Made by a program: the position numbers and the translations under genes. A DNA stretch of 64,000 bases from contig OZ038532.1 of NCBI GenBank assembly GCA_964036665.1, forward strand, positions 5,766,001-5,830,000, in the 5' to 3' direction. The notes beneath the pieces are model-generated. The model was not told the DNA's origin and searched no databases. It saw nothing but the letters and a program-made list of their open reading frames with translations. The DNA is from Gordius sp. MW1 (lineage: Eukaryota > Nematomorpha > Gordioida > Gordea > Gordiidae). This document shows, piece after piece, positions 53,627-64,000 of this stretch. Numbering within the stretch: position 1 is the first letter of the stretch; the number at the start of each line of letters is the position of its first letter.

Positions 53627-56069
53627 TTATGATTTATAAGAAGAAAATTTTTGTGGAGTAGTTATAGTTCTTCCATGTCTAGAAATCCGTTGTTGGACAG
53701 GTAAAATGTTACTATCATCTTCTTTTGTTTCGATCCATGCTGGTTTAAGTCTGTCAATTGATATGGTTTGCTCATTATTACGTTATCACTTTGAAAAATT
53801 TCTTTCTCCTTTTTAGTACTTTAAAAGGTCCATCATATGGGGGTTGTAAAGATTTTCTGACCGTGTCATTGCGTCCAAAAACATACTCTGATGTTTTTAA
53901 ATTGTTAGGGATATATTCCTTCTTATCATGTCTTCTGGTAGGGTGAAATTTTAAATTTTGGATTATTTCTTTTAATCTAATTACATAACCTACGCTTTTT
54001 GAAATAATTCCCCTGGTAGCCTTAACGTTGTCCCATAAACCATTTCCGAAGGAGTGTATCCGATATCTTCTTTGATTGTCGACCTAATGCTGAGAAGAAT
54101 TAATGGTAGTGTTTCACTCCATTTTGTCGTATCTTCTTGTGTCATGATGGAAGCTTCTAATTGCCTATGAAACCGCTCAACTAAACCATTAGAACACGGG
54201 TGGTAGGCTGTAGTTTTAATATGGTCAAATCCTAATTTGGATGATAATTCTCGAAATAAACTGGATGTAAATTGAGCACTTCGATCAGTAGTTATTAGCT
54301 TTGGAACCCGAAGTTGGCAATTCAATATTCAATGAATATTCTTGCTAAATTTTCCGCTGATGTCTCGTTGATTGGTATCAGAAATAAGATTTGTTAGGAA
54401 TTTTATGCCCGAACTCGACCTGGTTCAATTTTTTAGCTTCATTGCCCGCCCGAGCCCGCCCGAACCTTCTAAGTGCCCGCCCGGGCGCGCCCAAAACATT
54501 TAAGCTACCCGAACTGCCCGGCCCGAAATATTAAATTTGCCCGTTAGGCCCGAAATTATGCGATATTAAAATATAAGCATTAAATTACTGGCATTTTAAA
54601 AAAATGCAATATTTTATTATCACAAATAAAATCTAATTTTCTATATTATTTAAAAGTCTAATGATTTTTTCTAATGAAACTTTTAATCTTTAATTTTAAT
54701 CCTAATAGGTCAAAAAAGGTTAGTATTTGGTCTTTCGAAAAAATTTGGTCAGATAGCACTGGCTAAACCGCTTTAGGTCACAATATTTTAATAAGTTAAT
54801 TGCTAATGCATTAAGGGACAAACATGTTGGAACATTTAAAAATCATATAAGCAAAATATTAATTTAATGCAGCCGATGTCCATGAAAATATTTATGTAGC
54901 AATTTTTTAATTAAGTTTAAGTTAACATATTTAATAAATAATATTACAATAAACAAAATTATACTCCCCTTTTGAGTTAACCCGTTTGCCCTACCAATAA
55001 ACAAACTTCTTAATGAATAAAATTAGTTCAATTAGTCAATCTGTGCTTTGTTAAAACTTACTTTTTTGATAAAAAGACAATAATTTATCAATCGAATTTA
55101 ATTGCAATTTGAAAAAAGAAAGGTATAGAAATTTTTTATCATAAAAATAAGTAGTAACTAAGCGACGACAAATGATAAGGGAATAATAAAGGCTAATTGG
55201 AGAAACTTTGTGATGGCGTCCAGTTTCTTATTTTTAGCATTTTCATATGCAATTAAATAAAAAGTAACGAAATAACACTATTTAATCTCATTAAGCCCGA
55301 ATTGCCCGAATCCTATCTTCAACATGCCCGCCCGGGCCCGCCCGAAAACAAAAATTTAGGACATTGCCCGGCACGGCCCGGCCCACGGGCCGGGGGGCCG
55401 AGCCTGTTTGGGCAGCGGGCCGGGCAATCTGGTCTCTGATTGGTATTGCAATGGGCCATCTCATAAAGCGATCGATGGCTGTAAAAATATGGGTGCAGTG
55501 AGATAAAGGTGGCAAAGGGCCTACCACATCCAAATGCACGTGACTGAACCTTTCGTCGGTTTCGTCAAAAATGCCAGGTGAAGTGTTGGTGTGTTTGTTG
55601 ACCTTGGACTTATGACATTTTATGCATTCTTTTGTCCAATTCCGAATATTTTTACTCCTCGATAGCCACACAAAATTGCGAGTAATTAGTCTTTGAGTTG
55701 CCCGAATCCCGGGATGTGAAAGAGAATGAAAGTGATCGAAGAAATTCTTTCTCAGTCTTGTTGGTATAAATGGTCGCCGTGAACGTGTCGACATGTCGTA
55801 AAGAATGTCTTCTTGACAACCGGGGCTTTTTAACTTTAGACGTAAAGATTTTGTGTTCAGCAATAACTCAGTATTATTCTTTTGGTTCAAATTGACTCTC
55901 ATTAGGACAAATAGGTAGAGTTAAAGACGTTATGTCTAACCGAGTCAATGTGTCCGCTGTAATATTACTATTACCTTTTATAAAGCGAATGTCGGTACTG
56001 AATTGAGAGACATAATCTAAATGTCGGATCTCTCTGGGTGAGTAACAATCAGTTTTTGCCTGGAAAGCA
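53627..56069 (-). pseudogene. Integrase of gypsy element 2, split by a hAT element
   Basis: HHCC finger at about 55790-55615 (SHPGIRATQRLI, CIKCHKSK), first catalytic Asp in HVHLDVVGPLPPL, then the insertion, then second Asp in [13 protein letters not shown] and the Glu-side block [19 protein letters not shown] (54210-54140). The C-terminal tail reads PPYDGPFKVL and ends near 53627. Confidence 0.88.
54379..55438. mobile_element. GCCCG-rich hAT-like element in the integrase
   Basis: 1060 bp, tips CAGAAATAAG and GGTCTCTG, perfect 8-bp duplication ATTGGTAT at 54371-54378 and 55439-55446. Both ends carry GGGCGGGC/GCCCGCCC words. Internal part AT-rich, no transposase. Confidence 0.88.
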
Positions 56070-57616
56070 TTAAAGGTTTTTGATCCGTATAAAATGGCGT
56101 CCCTCTAGTATGTGTTTGAAATGTTTAATCGCCAGAAAATTAGCTAGTAATTCTCGACCAAATGTACTATAGCGTGTTTGAGCTGCTGATAATTTTTGAG
56201 AAAATAAAGCTAATGGTTCTTTTTTGTTATCACTTACCTGATGCAAAACTCTCCCGACTGCTATGTTCGAAGCATCTGTGGTTAATGTTAACCAACTGTT
56301 TGCTTTCAAAAATCCTAAATTAGTTGCTTCAATTATACTTTGTTTTAAGAGATTAAATGAAATAATTTCTGCCTCTGTTATTTTAATACCTTTCTCATCA
56401 TTGTTTAATAAGTGGCAAAATTGAAGCACAATTTGGTATAAAGCGTCTATAAAAATTCACCAAACCTAAAAAACGCTTCAAACTCTACTTAGTTTGAGGA
56501 ATCGGAAAATCTCTAATTGCCTCAATTTTGTTTTGATCGACATGATGACCGAGAAAATATGATTTTACCCCCAAAGAACATTTTGATAGATTTATACGAA
56601 TATTGTATGTTTGGAACCGTTTAAAAACTGTTGAGAGATGTTGTGTGTTCATGATCTGTGGAACTGGCGAAAAGTATATCATCGATGTAAGCACACACAA
56701 AGCCAAACCATTAAAAATGTCATCTATGAGGCGCTGAAATGTTTGTGCTGCGTTCCGCACTCCAAACGGCATTCTTAAAAACTCAAAAAGCCCAAAAGGT
56801 GTTGTAACTGCGGTCTTCGGGATGTCCTCTGGTGCCATCGGAATTTGATAGTAAGCTTTTACTAAATCCAACTTTGAAAAAATGAATTTGCCTGTTAAAT
56901 TTAAAGCGAAATCATGTAGATGTGGGATTGGTTATCTATCAGGTTTTGTTGCGTAATTAAGCATTCTATAATCTCCACATGGACACAATGTCCCTGGGGT
57001 ATCTTTTGGGACCATGTGTAAGGGGGATGACCATTTACTATGTGAGGGTCGTATTATGCCTAATCTGCTCATCTCCTCAAATTCCTTTTTTGCTATTTGA
57101 AATTTTTCGGGGTTTAAACGTCGAGGAGAACAATGTATCGCTGGTCCGTTTGTTATTATATGGTGTTTGGTATTATGTTTCAGTTTGCCATTAAAATTCG
57201 GTGGCTTGGTAATATCGGGATGTTTTAATATAGATAAAATCATTATTATTCTGTGGAATTGGACTGTTTATAAATGGCATTGAGGGATTGGTTATATTCG
57301 ATAATATTAGAGAATAATTTTGTGGATTAATTATGCTTTTATTTTTAAAATCAATTACTAAACCAAAATGTGATATAAAATCTGAACCTAATATCGGTGA
57401 ATGAACATCTGCTATCAAAAAAGTCCATTTAAATTCTCTTTTTAACCCTATATCTAATGTTAAAGATACTTGCCCATAGGTATTTATATTGCTCAAATTA
57501 GCTGCTTTTAAACATAATTCATTTAATGTTACTTTCGTTTTTGTCGTCGGTGGAATTACGCTAATTTGGGCTCCCGTATCAATCAAATAACGTAAACCTG
57601 ATATTTTGTCAGACAC
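56070..57616 (-). pseudogene. Protease, reverse transcriptase and RNase H of gypsy element 2
   Basis: Protease motif LIDTGAQISVI near 57585. [64 protein letters not shown]; the catalytic YIDD is in a shifted frame near 56685. RNase H: LTTDASNIAVG, KLSAAQTRYSTFGRELLA. Confidence 0.9.
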
Positions 57617-57639
57617 ATAGAAAAGGATTATGATTTATT

Positions 57640-58422
57640 TGGGCGGATCCAGCTATCGCCTTTACTGGTAGGCCTGCCTTTTTAACCCTTTTCCAAAATA
57701 ACATGGTTGTACACATTTCCTGGCGTTCGTTCCAAAGGTGTCATTGTACCAGCACCATGGTCTGTTGTTATTCCAGATGGTTGAAAAGGGGTCTGGGGTT
57801 GACCTTTCTTTTCTAACGTCGTATTTAGAGCAAATAAAACTTCTGTTAATTCTTTAGGGTATGCATCAGTGGAGTGTTTTTTTGGTTATGGATGTTATTA
57901 ACATAATTAGTTTTTTTGGCCAGCACGATGCGGTCGGCTGTTTCCGCCAATTTCTCAAGTGCAGTGTCTTCAGTAAATGAGACTATTATGGGGATGAGTT
58001 CACAAGGCAATTTGTTGATCCAAAGTTCTTTTAGAATCTTTTGGTCAAGCACGTATGTTCCCTCTAAACTGTTCATGTATCGTAAAAGGTGAGAGGGGGA
58101 TCTATCCCCTAAATCAATTGCCGTTAGAATTCTATCAATCTTGATTCATCTGAGTTGCCGACCCTCTTAATAAGTGCTTGTTTGAGTTTCTGAAATGGTT
58201 GATCAGGTGGTATCTTAATGATTAAATCCTCCACCTCTTTGGCGATTTCGGGGGGTAACGTTTCAAGAATGTAATCAAATTTTAATTTTTTGGAGGTAAT
58301 TCTTCTTGCTTGAAATACGGCCTCTGCCTGGGCCAGCCAATTCTAACATTTCTGCGATAAAATGTGGGTATTTTCAGTTGGATAGTTGTTTCACATTCCT
58401 GTTTATCTGCAAAATTTTCCAT
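57640..58422 (-). pseudogene. Gag of gypsy element 2
   Basis: Opens MENFADKQEC; later frames give KFDYILETLPPEIA and LDQKILKELWINKLPCELI with DRIVLAKK, the helical Gag core of this gypsy group. Several stops. Confidence 0.75.
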
Positions 58423-58520
58423 TTAGAACCTCCTTTTTTGAATGAAAAATATTTGGAAATAAAAAATGATTGTTTAGCAACAAATAATTAATTTATGAGG
58501 TTGTCGGGGGAAAAAAGAAA

Positions 58521-58533
58521 GCGGGGTCACCAA
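58521..58533 (-). other. Primer binding site of gypsy element 2
   Basis: The minus-strand TTGGTGACCCCGC directly follows the 5' LTR, a common tRNA-complementary primer site in arthropod gypsy elements. Confidence 0.65.
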
Positions 58534-58723
58534 GTTTTAGTGGAAGGAGCTGGAATATAATTTATTAAGGAGGAAAAAGCAACAATGTTGGTGAAACTAT
58601 AAATGGCGAGTTTATATAACGATAGATAACGATAACATTCAAATGAATGTTAATTCTGTGTCTGCATTCTTTCTACTTTCACCTTGTACGTATTACCACC
58701 AAATCTCTTCCAGTTTCCCTACA
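58534..58723 (-). repeat. 5' LTR of gypsy element 2
   Basis: On the minus strand begins TGTAGGGAAACTGG and ends CCACTAAAAC; matches 53394-53598. Confidence 0.88.
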
Positions 58724-60360
58724 GGCTTACCTGTCCTGAGAATCAAAAATTGTTGGAATGGCATCTTCTTGGATATAACATGTCCCTGATAAAATGATAC
58801 AGATCCTAGAATGGATTGATGGTTGGAATTTCCTTTTTATCTTATGAATCCATGTTTTGAGAAGCTGGGGATTTTTCATTGGAAACCTAAAATTAAAAAA
58901 AAATATGTTAAATTGTAAAAAAAAATTAAAATATAGTAACGATTGTTACTTACTTATGATAAGAATATTTTTTATCCTGAGTTTTTCTATAAGAACAATA
59001 TGGAACAGCACAAATGGCATAGTTGAAATACACCAGTTGTGCTCCTTTAAATGGCGGATATTTTGTCAAACAATTTACCATATGGAAATGGCATGAGTAG
59101 TCTATATAGTCTATGATCCTAAGCTCCACCATGTCATTCTCATCTCCGTGGTTTGTAATAACTTTTTGCGTTATATGCCCATGTTTCACTTCCATAGAGT
59201 AAGACAGGTCTTACGATGGATTCGTAAGCTTCGTTTTTCAGCCATATCAGGGGCTGTGCCTAAAGGGCGGGGGGGGGGGGGTGTTTCAAAATTTTTTGAT
59301 AAATAATACTATTAAACAAAAATCAAGATTATATATAGACAACACAAATAGGGTGGAGGGCTAATTGTGTGTCAAATTTTTTTTATTAAAACAAAGTTAA
59401 AATTATATAACTTTAATATCTACGATGGATTTTTGGGGGAAAATCCATTAATAATATCTTCAAGGACGCAATTTGCAATCCTTCTAATTTTCCTTATATG
59501 CTACTTAGGGCCAATGTCTGAGCTAAACATATGCACGAGCATTTTGCCCACCAGTACCAAAAATTGTCCCGGCCCGAGGCCGTTAAATAAGCCCGAGCCC
59601 GGAATTTGTTGCGAAGCACGGACCCAGCCTACACCCTTCAAGAAAAAATTATATATATATTCTGCGGCTTTTAAAACATATTTTTCAATACTAGATCAAA
59701 GATTAATTTATATGTTAATAATGTTCAATATTGATCATGCTACAAAATCAGTCTAAGCTTATGTTTCTTCCAGCAAGCAACGCATCTATAAATTTTCACT
59801 AGTGGCACTTGAAGCTGCATAAAACCATTTATGATATGAAACTTTAGGCAAGGATAATTTTGTTTTACTAAAAATACTTATTTTTGCTATTTTTCACCTT
59901 CCTTTTATTAAAAAATAAAAAACTTTTGTAATCCACCTATTTGAAAATGACAAGTTCTATGAATAAATAACTGACAAAAATTAATAATGATTTTATACTG
60001 TTAAGTTAAATAATAATTAAATCTGAATGCATCATACAAAACATCATTTTTTATATATTAAAATGCAAAAATAAAAAGGTTTTGAAATAATTCTGGTGGC
60101 CGGAACCGGTCCTATTTATAGCTAGGCTCGTCCCGAGCCCGTTATATTACCATAACGCTATTTTTTTAAACAAAAGATTCACCCATGCCCGGCGTCGGCG
60201 ATGCCAACAAGTTAGCTATATCATGATCATCAAAAAGTAGACTTTAAAAATTAATTTACTAAACCATGAATAAAATTTATTTTCGATGTTTCTTCTGTAG
60301 AATTAGCACGCTATGTTTTAAAATGCAACCCGAATGAATGAAATGTGCGAAACGAAATTC
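58724..60360. other. Intergenic with LINE and GCCCG remnants
   Basis: Minus-strand LINE fragment at 59090-59230 (listed separately). GC-rich words CCCGGCCCGAGG (about 59570-59600) and GCTCGTCCCGAGCCC (60125-60140) may be the ends of a decayed GCCCG-type hAT element. G-run at 59268-59282. No host exon seen. Confidence 0.4.
59090..59230 (-). pseudogene. LINE reverse transcriptase fragment
   Basis: Minus-strand reading YESIVRPVLLYGSETWAYNA, the conserved C-terminal RT block of RTE/jockey-type LINEs, followed by stops. Confidence 0.75.
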
Positions 60361-60363
60361 TGT

Positions 60364-60625
60364 TTTAATTGCTATGCAATTTATGGGCTCGTTTTTTGTT
60401 GTCCGTCCGTCCGTCCGTCCGTCTGTCTGTCCGTCCATCCCTATCTATTTGCATTGGGTATATTAGGTTATCGCTTTTTTAAATTAATGGATGAGAAAGA
60501 GGTGCCCCACCCCTCATGTCTATCTCCCTCGCTGTGTTATTTTTTGAATTAATGCATAAGAGGTGCCCCACCCCTCATCTCTATCTCTCTCGGTGTGTTA
60601 TATATAAGATTTGTTAAATTATCTA
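60364..60625 (+). repeat. HINE-like module with (CCGT)n
   Basis: Hairpin TAATTGCTATGCAATTTA, ATGGGCTCG, a T-run, TTGTCCGTCCGTCC microsatellite (60401-60436), then two copies of GAGGTGCCCCACCCCTCAT. Same layout as 62592-62870. The hairpin plus GTCC microsatellite recalls DINE-1/pearl elements, nonautonomous Helentrons. Confidence 0.6.
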
Positions 60626-60863
60626 TTATATAATAAACATAAATAAAAGTTGTTTACTTTTAATTGCTATGCAATTTAACTAGTTATATAATAAACATAA
60701 ATAAAAGTTGTTTACTATTAATTGCTATGCAATTTAACTAGTTTTTGTTATATAATAAACATAGATAAAAGTTGTTTACTTTTAATGCTATGCAATTTAA
60801 CTAGTTATATAATAAACATAAATAAAAGTTGTTTACTTTTTAATTGCTATGCAATTTAACTAG
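60626..60863 (+). repeat. Four tandem Helitron-like 3' ends
   Basis: Unit of about 60 bp: TTATATAATAAACATAAATA, AAAGTTGTTTAC, the hairpin TTTAATTGCTATGCAATT and AACTAG. CTAG ends at 60683, 60741, 60804 and 60863. Further single copies end at 61152 and 63255. Confidence 0.8.
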
Positions 60864-61860
60864 TTTTGGGGTTAGAATCCCGGAGTTTTTTTGACTCTTA
60901 TGATTGTTCTTGTTACTATCATTGATAATAAGAATTTTTGGCCGTCCGCTGGCTGCTGACCAATGAAAAAAATGACCATTGGCCAAAAAGTGAATCGAAA
61001 TTATTTTTTTCGTTTTTTTTGACTATTAGGATTGTTCCTGTTTCTACCATTGCTATTATGACTTTTTGGCCGTCCGCTGGCTGCTGACCAATGTTATATA
61101 ATAAACATAAATAAAAGTTGTTTACTTTTAATTGCTAGGCAATTTAACTAGTTTTTGGGTTAGAATCCCGGAGTTTTTTTGACTCTTATGATTGTTCTTG
61201 TTACTATCATTGATAATAAGACTTTTTGGCCGTCCGTTGGCTGCTGACCAATGAAAAAAATGACCATTGGCCAAAATGTGAATCCGAGTTTATTTTTTCG
61301 TTTTTTTTTTGACTATTATGATTGTTCCTGTTACTACCATTGCTATTATGACTTTTTGGCCGTCCGCTGGCTCCTGACCGATTGAAAAAATGACCATTGG
61401 CCAAAATGTGAATCGAAATTATTTTTTTCGTTTTTTTTTGACTATTATGATTGTTCCTCTTCCTACCATTGCTATTATGACTTTTTGGCCGTCCGCTGGC
61501 TGCTGACCAATGGAATAAAATGACCATTGGCCAAAATGTGATTCGAAAACTTTTTTCCCGTTTTTTTTTGACTATTATGAATTTATATCCACTTTTACCG
61601 TGTCCTGGCTGCTGACCAATGGAAAAAAATGACCATTGGCCAAAATGTGATTCGAAATTTTTTGTTTTTGTTTTTTTACTCTTATGAATTTATATCCACT
61701 TTTACCGTGTGCTGGCTGCTGACCAATGGAAAAAATGACCATTGGCCAAAGTGAGCATCAAAATTTTTTTTTCCGTTTTTTTGGCTATCATTGACTTATA
61801 GAGTATCTGTTGGTACTGACCAATAGAGAAAAAGTGACCATTGGCCAAATTTTTGATTTT
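60864..61860 (+). repeat. Minisatellite of about 120 bp with internal hairpin
   Basis: Units contain GACTATTATGATTGTTCCTG, TTTTTGGCCGTCCGCTGGCT and the hairpin CCAATGG-AAAAAATGA-CCATTGG. About seven to eight units, the last ones shorter and more diverged. One 3'-end module at 61093-61152 interrupts it. Confidence 0.85.
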
Positions 61861-62006
61861 TTTAATTAAAAATTGTGCAAATTCAACAAAAATTTCTCCC
61901 AACAATTCTGCAAATTCTTAACATTGTGTTGTTTTATAATATAATGTTTGTTAGACCCATAATCACTAAAGGCCATAAAACCTAATGTAATACGCAACTA
62001 GATGCA
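61861..62006 (+). repeat. Terminal module, first copy
   Basis: Matches 63855-64000 with few differences, from TTTAATTAAAAATTGT to CGCAACTAGATGCA. Marks a tandem duplication with a period of about 1994 bp. Confidence 0.85.
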
Positions 62007-62214
62007 AACACTAAATCTAACCCTAACCCTTGCCTATATTACATTTTGCCTTTATTACATTTTGCCTATAATGGAAAATTTGTATAAATAATTAATTAAT
62101 CATTAGGCATTTAATACCCCCCTATAGGCATTCTCGCCCCTTCCCACCTTTCTCGCCCATAAATTGCATAGCAAATATGATACATTTATACGAAGTACAG
62201 ATGAGTCGTCCCCC

Positions 62215-62262
62215 CTTCCTTTCCCCTCTTCCCTTCCCTTCCCTTCCCTTCCCTTCCCACGA
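62215..62262 (+). repeat. (TTCCC)n microsatellite
   Basis: Simple CCTTCCCTTCCCTTCCC run. Confidence 0.9.
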
Positions 62263-62417
62263 GGGCCGAAGGCCCGAGTGTTATGTTTCAAATAAAAAAC
62301 ACACACCCTTTAAAAACGGAAAATTATAAATACTTTTGGGTCGTGTTTGGGTTTAAAATTTTAAAACGCTGTTAATAACTTTCAAATTAATCCGTAAAAT
62401 TTTAATATTGTCAATAA

Positions 62418-62591
62418 TCTATATATATAAAGTAAAATGTATGTATGCATGTAAGGGCTAAATTCTGAAACTACAGGCCCGATTCGCGCGAAACTTTACC
62501 CGTAGTTCCCAGGGCGGCCAGGGGTAAAATAGCTTTTTCAGAATCCTAAAATTCCTTTTAATTTTAAAAATATCGGACATTTCCCGGCCAG
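62418..62591 (+). mobile_element. Helitron-like 5' end
   Basis: TCTATATATATAAAGTAAAA after A, then GGCTAAATTCTGAAACTAC and CCCGATTCGCGCGAAAC, the typical opening of arthropod Helitrons. It runs straight into the HINE hairpin. Confidence 0.55.
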
Positions 62592-62870
62592 TTTTAATTG
62601 CTATGCAATTTATGGGCTCGTTTTTTGTTGTCCGTCCGTCCGTCCGTCCGTCCATCCCTATCTATTTGCATTGGGTATATTAGGTTATCGATTTTTTAAA
62701 TTTTTTTTTTTTTTTTTTTTTTAATGATATCTTTTATTAAAAAATTAATGCATGAGAAAGAGGTGCCCCACCCCTCATCTCTATCTCCCTCGCTGTGTTA
62801 TTTTTTAAATTAATGAATAAGAGGTGCCCCACCCCTCATCTCTATCTCTCTCGCTTTCGGGCGGGGTCGG
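62592..62870 (+). repeat. HINE-like module with (CCGT)n, second copy
   Basis: Same hairpin, ATGGGCTCG, T-run, CCGT microsatellite (62630-62653) and the GAGGTGCCCCACCCCTCAT pair as 60364-60625. A poly-T run lies at 62697-62722. Confidence 0.6.
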
Positions 62871-63034
62871 GTTTTAATTGCTATGTTAAATTAATGCATA
62901 AGTATATCTATTCGTTTTTGAATTGGGTAACATTGATATTAATTGCTATAATTACCCTATGCCCTCCACTACAAGGGCCTATGCCTCTACTGATATGGGT
63001 CCCTGTGCCCCTACAAAAGCCTATGCCTCTATTA

Positions 63035-63095
63035 ATGTGGGTTCGAACCCCGGCGAACGTTCTGAATTGCTGGTTCGATTCCCGGAGAGGGCAAA
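63035..63095 (+). repeat. tRNA-like boxes (SINE or tRNA relic)
   Basis: GGGTTCGAACCCCGGCG and GGTTCGATTCCCGG are both B-box-like, about 35 bases apart. No cloverleaf can be closed, so not a working tRNA. Confidence 0.4.
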
Positions 63096-63129
63096 TTTTA
63101 TTTTTATTTTTTAAATTAAATTAATATAT

Positions 63130-63854
63130 TTTTCCTGTTACTACCATTGATAATATGACTTTTTGGCCGTCCGCTTGTTCTATTATTGTTTCATTTTATT
63201 ATATAATAAACATAAATAAAAGTTGTTTACTTTTAATTGCTATGCAATTCAACTAGTTTTTGGGTTAGAATCCCGGAGTTTTTTTTGACTCTTATGATTG
63301 TTCTTGTTACTATCATTGATAATAAGACTTTTTGGCCGTCCGCTGGCTGCTGACCAATTAAAAAAATGACCATTGGCCAAAATGTGAATCCGAGTGTATT
63401 TTTTCGTTTTTTTTGACTATTATGATTGTTCCTGTTACTACCATTGCTATTATGACTTTTTGGCCGTCCGCTGGCTCCTGACCAATGAAAAAAATGACCA
63501 TTGGCCAAAATGTGAATCCGAGTTTATTTTTTCGTTTTTTTTTTGACTATTATGATTGTTCCTGTTACTACCATTGCTATTATGACTTTTTGGTCGTCCG
63601 CTGGCTCCTGACCGATGGAAAAAATGACCATTGGCCAAAATGTGATTCGAAAATTTTTTTTTCGTTATTTTTTACTCTTGAATTTATATCCATTTTTACC
63701 GTGTGCTGGCTGCTGACCAATGGAAAAAAATGACCATTGGCCAAAGTGAGCATCAAATTTTTTTTTTCGTTTTTTTGGCTATCATTGACTTATAGAGTAT
63801 CTGTTGGTACTGACCAATGGAGAAAAAATGACCATTCGCCAAATTTTTGATTTT
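63130..63854 (+). repeat. Second array of the 120-bp minisatellite
   Basis: Six or so units of the same type as 60864-61860, preceded by a 3'-end module (63197-63255) and followed by the shared terminal module up to 64000. Confidence 0.85.
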
Positions 63855-64000
63855 TTTAATTAAAAATTGTTCAAATTCAACAAAAATTTCTCCCAACAAT
63901 TCTGCAAATTCTTAACATTGTGATGTTTTATAATATAATGTTTGTTAGACCCATAATCACTAAAGGCCGTAAAAACTAATGTAATACGCAACTAGATGCA
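63855..64000 (+). repeat. Terminal module, second copy, cut by window end
   Basis: Near-identical to 61861-62006. Confidence 0.85.

Larger units (their letters stand above)
53394..58723 (-). mobile_element. Ty3/gypsy LTR retrotransposon 2, decayed, with a hAT insertion
   Basis: LTRs at 53394-53598 and 58534-58723 differ at roughly eight positions plus one 10-base indel, so the insertion is moderately old. On the minus strand the order is LTR, primer site, Gag, protease, RT, RNase H, integrase, LTR. The integrase is interrupted at 54379-55438. No clear target duplication. Confidence 0.9.

Noticed and set aside
63035-63095. tRNA gene
   Set aside because: Only B-box-like words; no acceptor or anticodon stem can be formed.
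60864-63854. Possible CRISPR-like repeat/spacer pattern
   Set aside because: Units are about 120 bp, contiguous, without unique spacers, and in an animal genome: a minisatellite.

Overview
This is an AT-rich piece of an animal nuclear genome. A hemipteran or other arthropod is my guess from the transposon mix, but nothing in the window proves it. It holds one host gene I can name with confidence, a few unnamed candidate host genes built from short exons, and many nested transposable elements. I see no rRNA gene, intact tRNA, CRISPR array or bacterial-type operon.

Layout. Bases 1-4298 are a decayed Ty3/gypsy LTR retrotransposon. Bases 4569-11742 (minus strand) are thirteen exons of COG3, a subunit of the conserved oligomeric Golgi complex; the last roughly 150-250 codons lie to the left of the window, beyond the gypsy element. 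Several COG3 introns are only 36-45 nt, while others are swollen by hAT-like and PIF/Harbinger-like MITEs and LINE debris. Bases 14281-25350 are three tandem copies of a 3.18-kb unit. One copy is interrupted by a hAT element, which is itself interrupted by a MULE-like foldback element; a sister copy keeps the empty site. Each unit also carries a possible small secreted-protein gene. Bases 28897-29777 and 34304-37236 (plus strand) contain chains of open exons whose splice phases mostly agree. I take these as candidate host genes without recognisable homology. Between them lies an RTE-like LINE (30936-33856, minus) carrying two copies of one palindromic element.

Bases 38106-42969 hold Helitron sequence with Rep and helicase remnants, nested MITEs and a LINE fragment. 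Bases 45649-48455 and 49476-52863 are two large foldback elements with hAT-type 8-bp target duplications. The first is packed with an inverted G-run/C-run minisatellite; the second splits a piggyBac transposase in two. Bases 53394-58723 (minus) are a second gypsy element with a hAT element inside its integrase. Bases 60364-64000 are arrays of Helentron/HINE-like modules: hairpin AATTGC-TAT-GCAATT, (CCGT)n microsatellites, 3' ends in CTAG and a roughly 120-bp minisatellite.

How it fits together: COG3 and the candidate genes are islands in a transposon landscape. Several insertions can be ordered in time because they sit inside one another, or because an unoccupied copy of the site survives. 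All homology calls come from reading translated sequence by eye; no database search was run.
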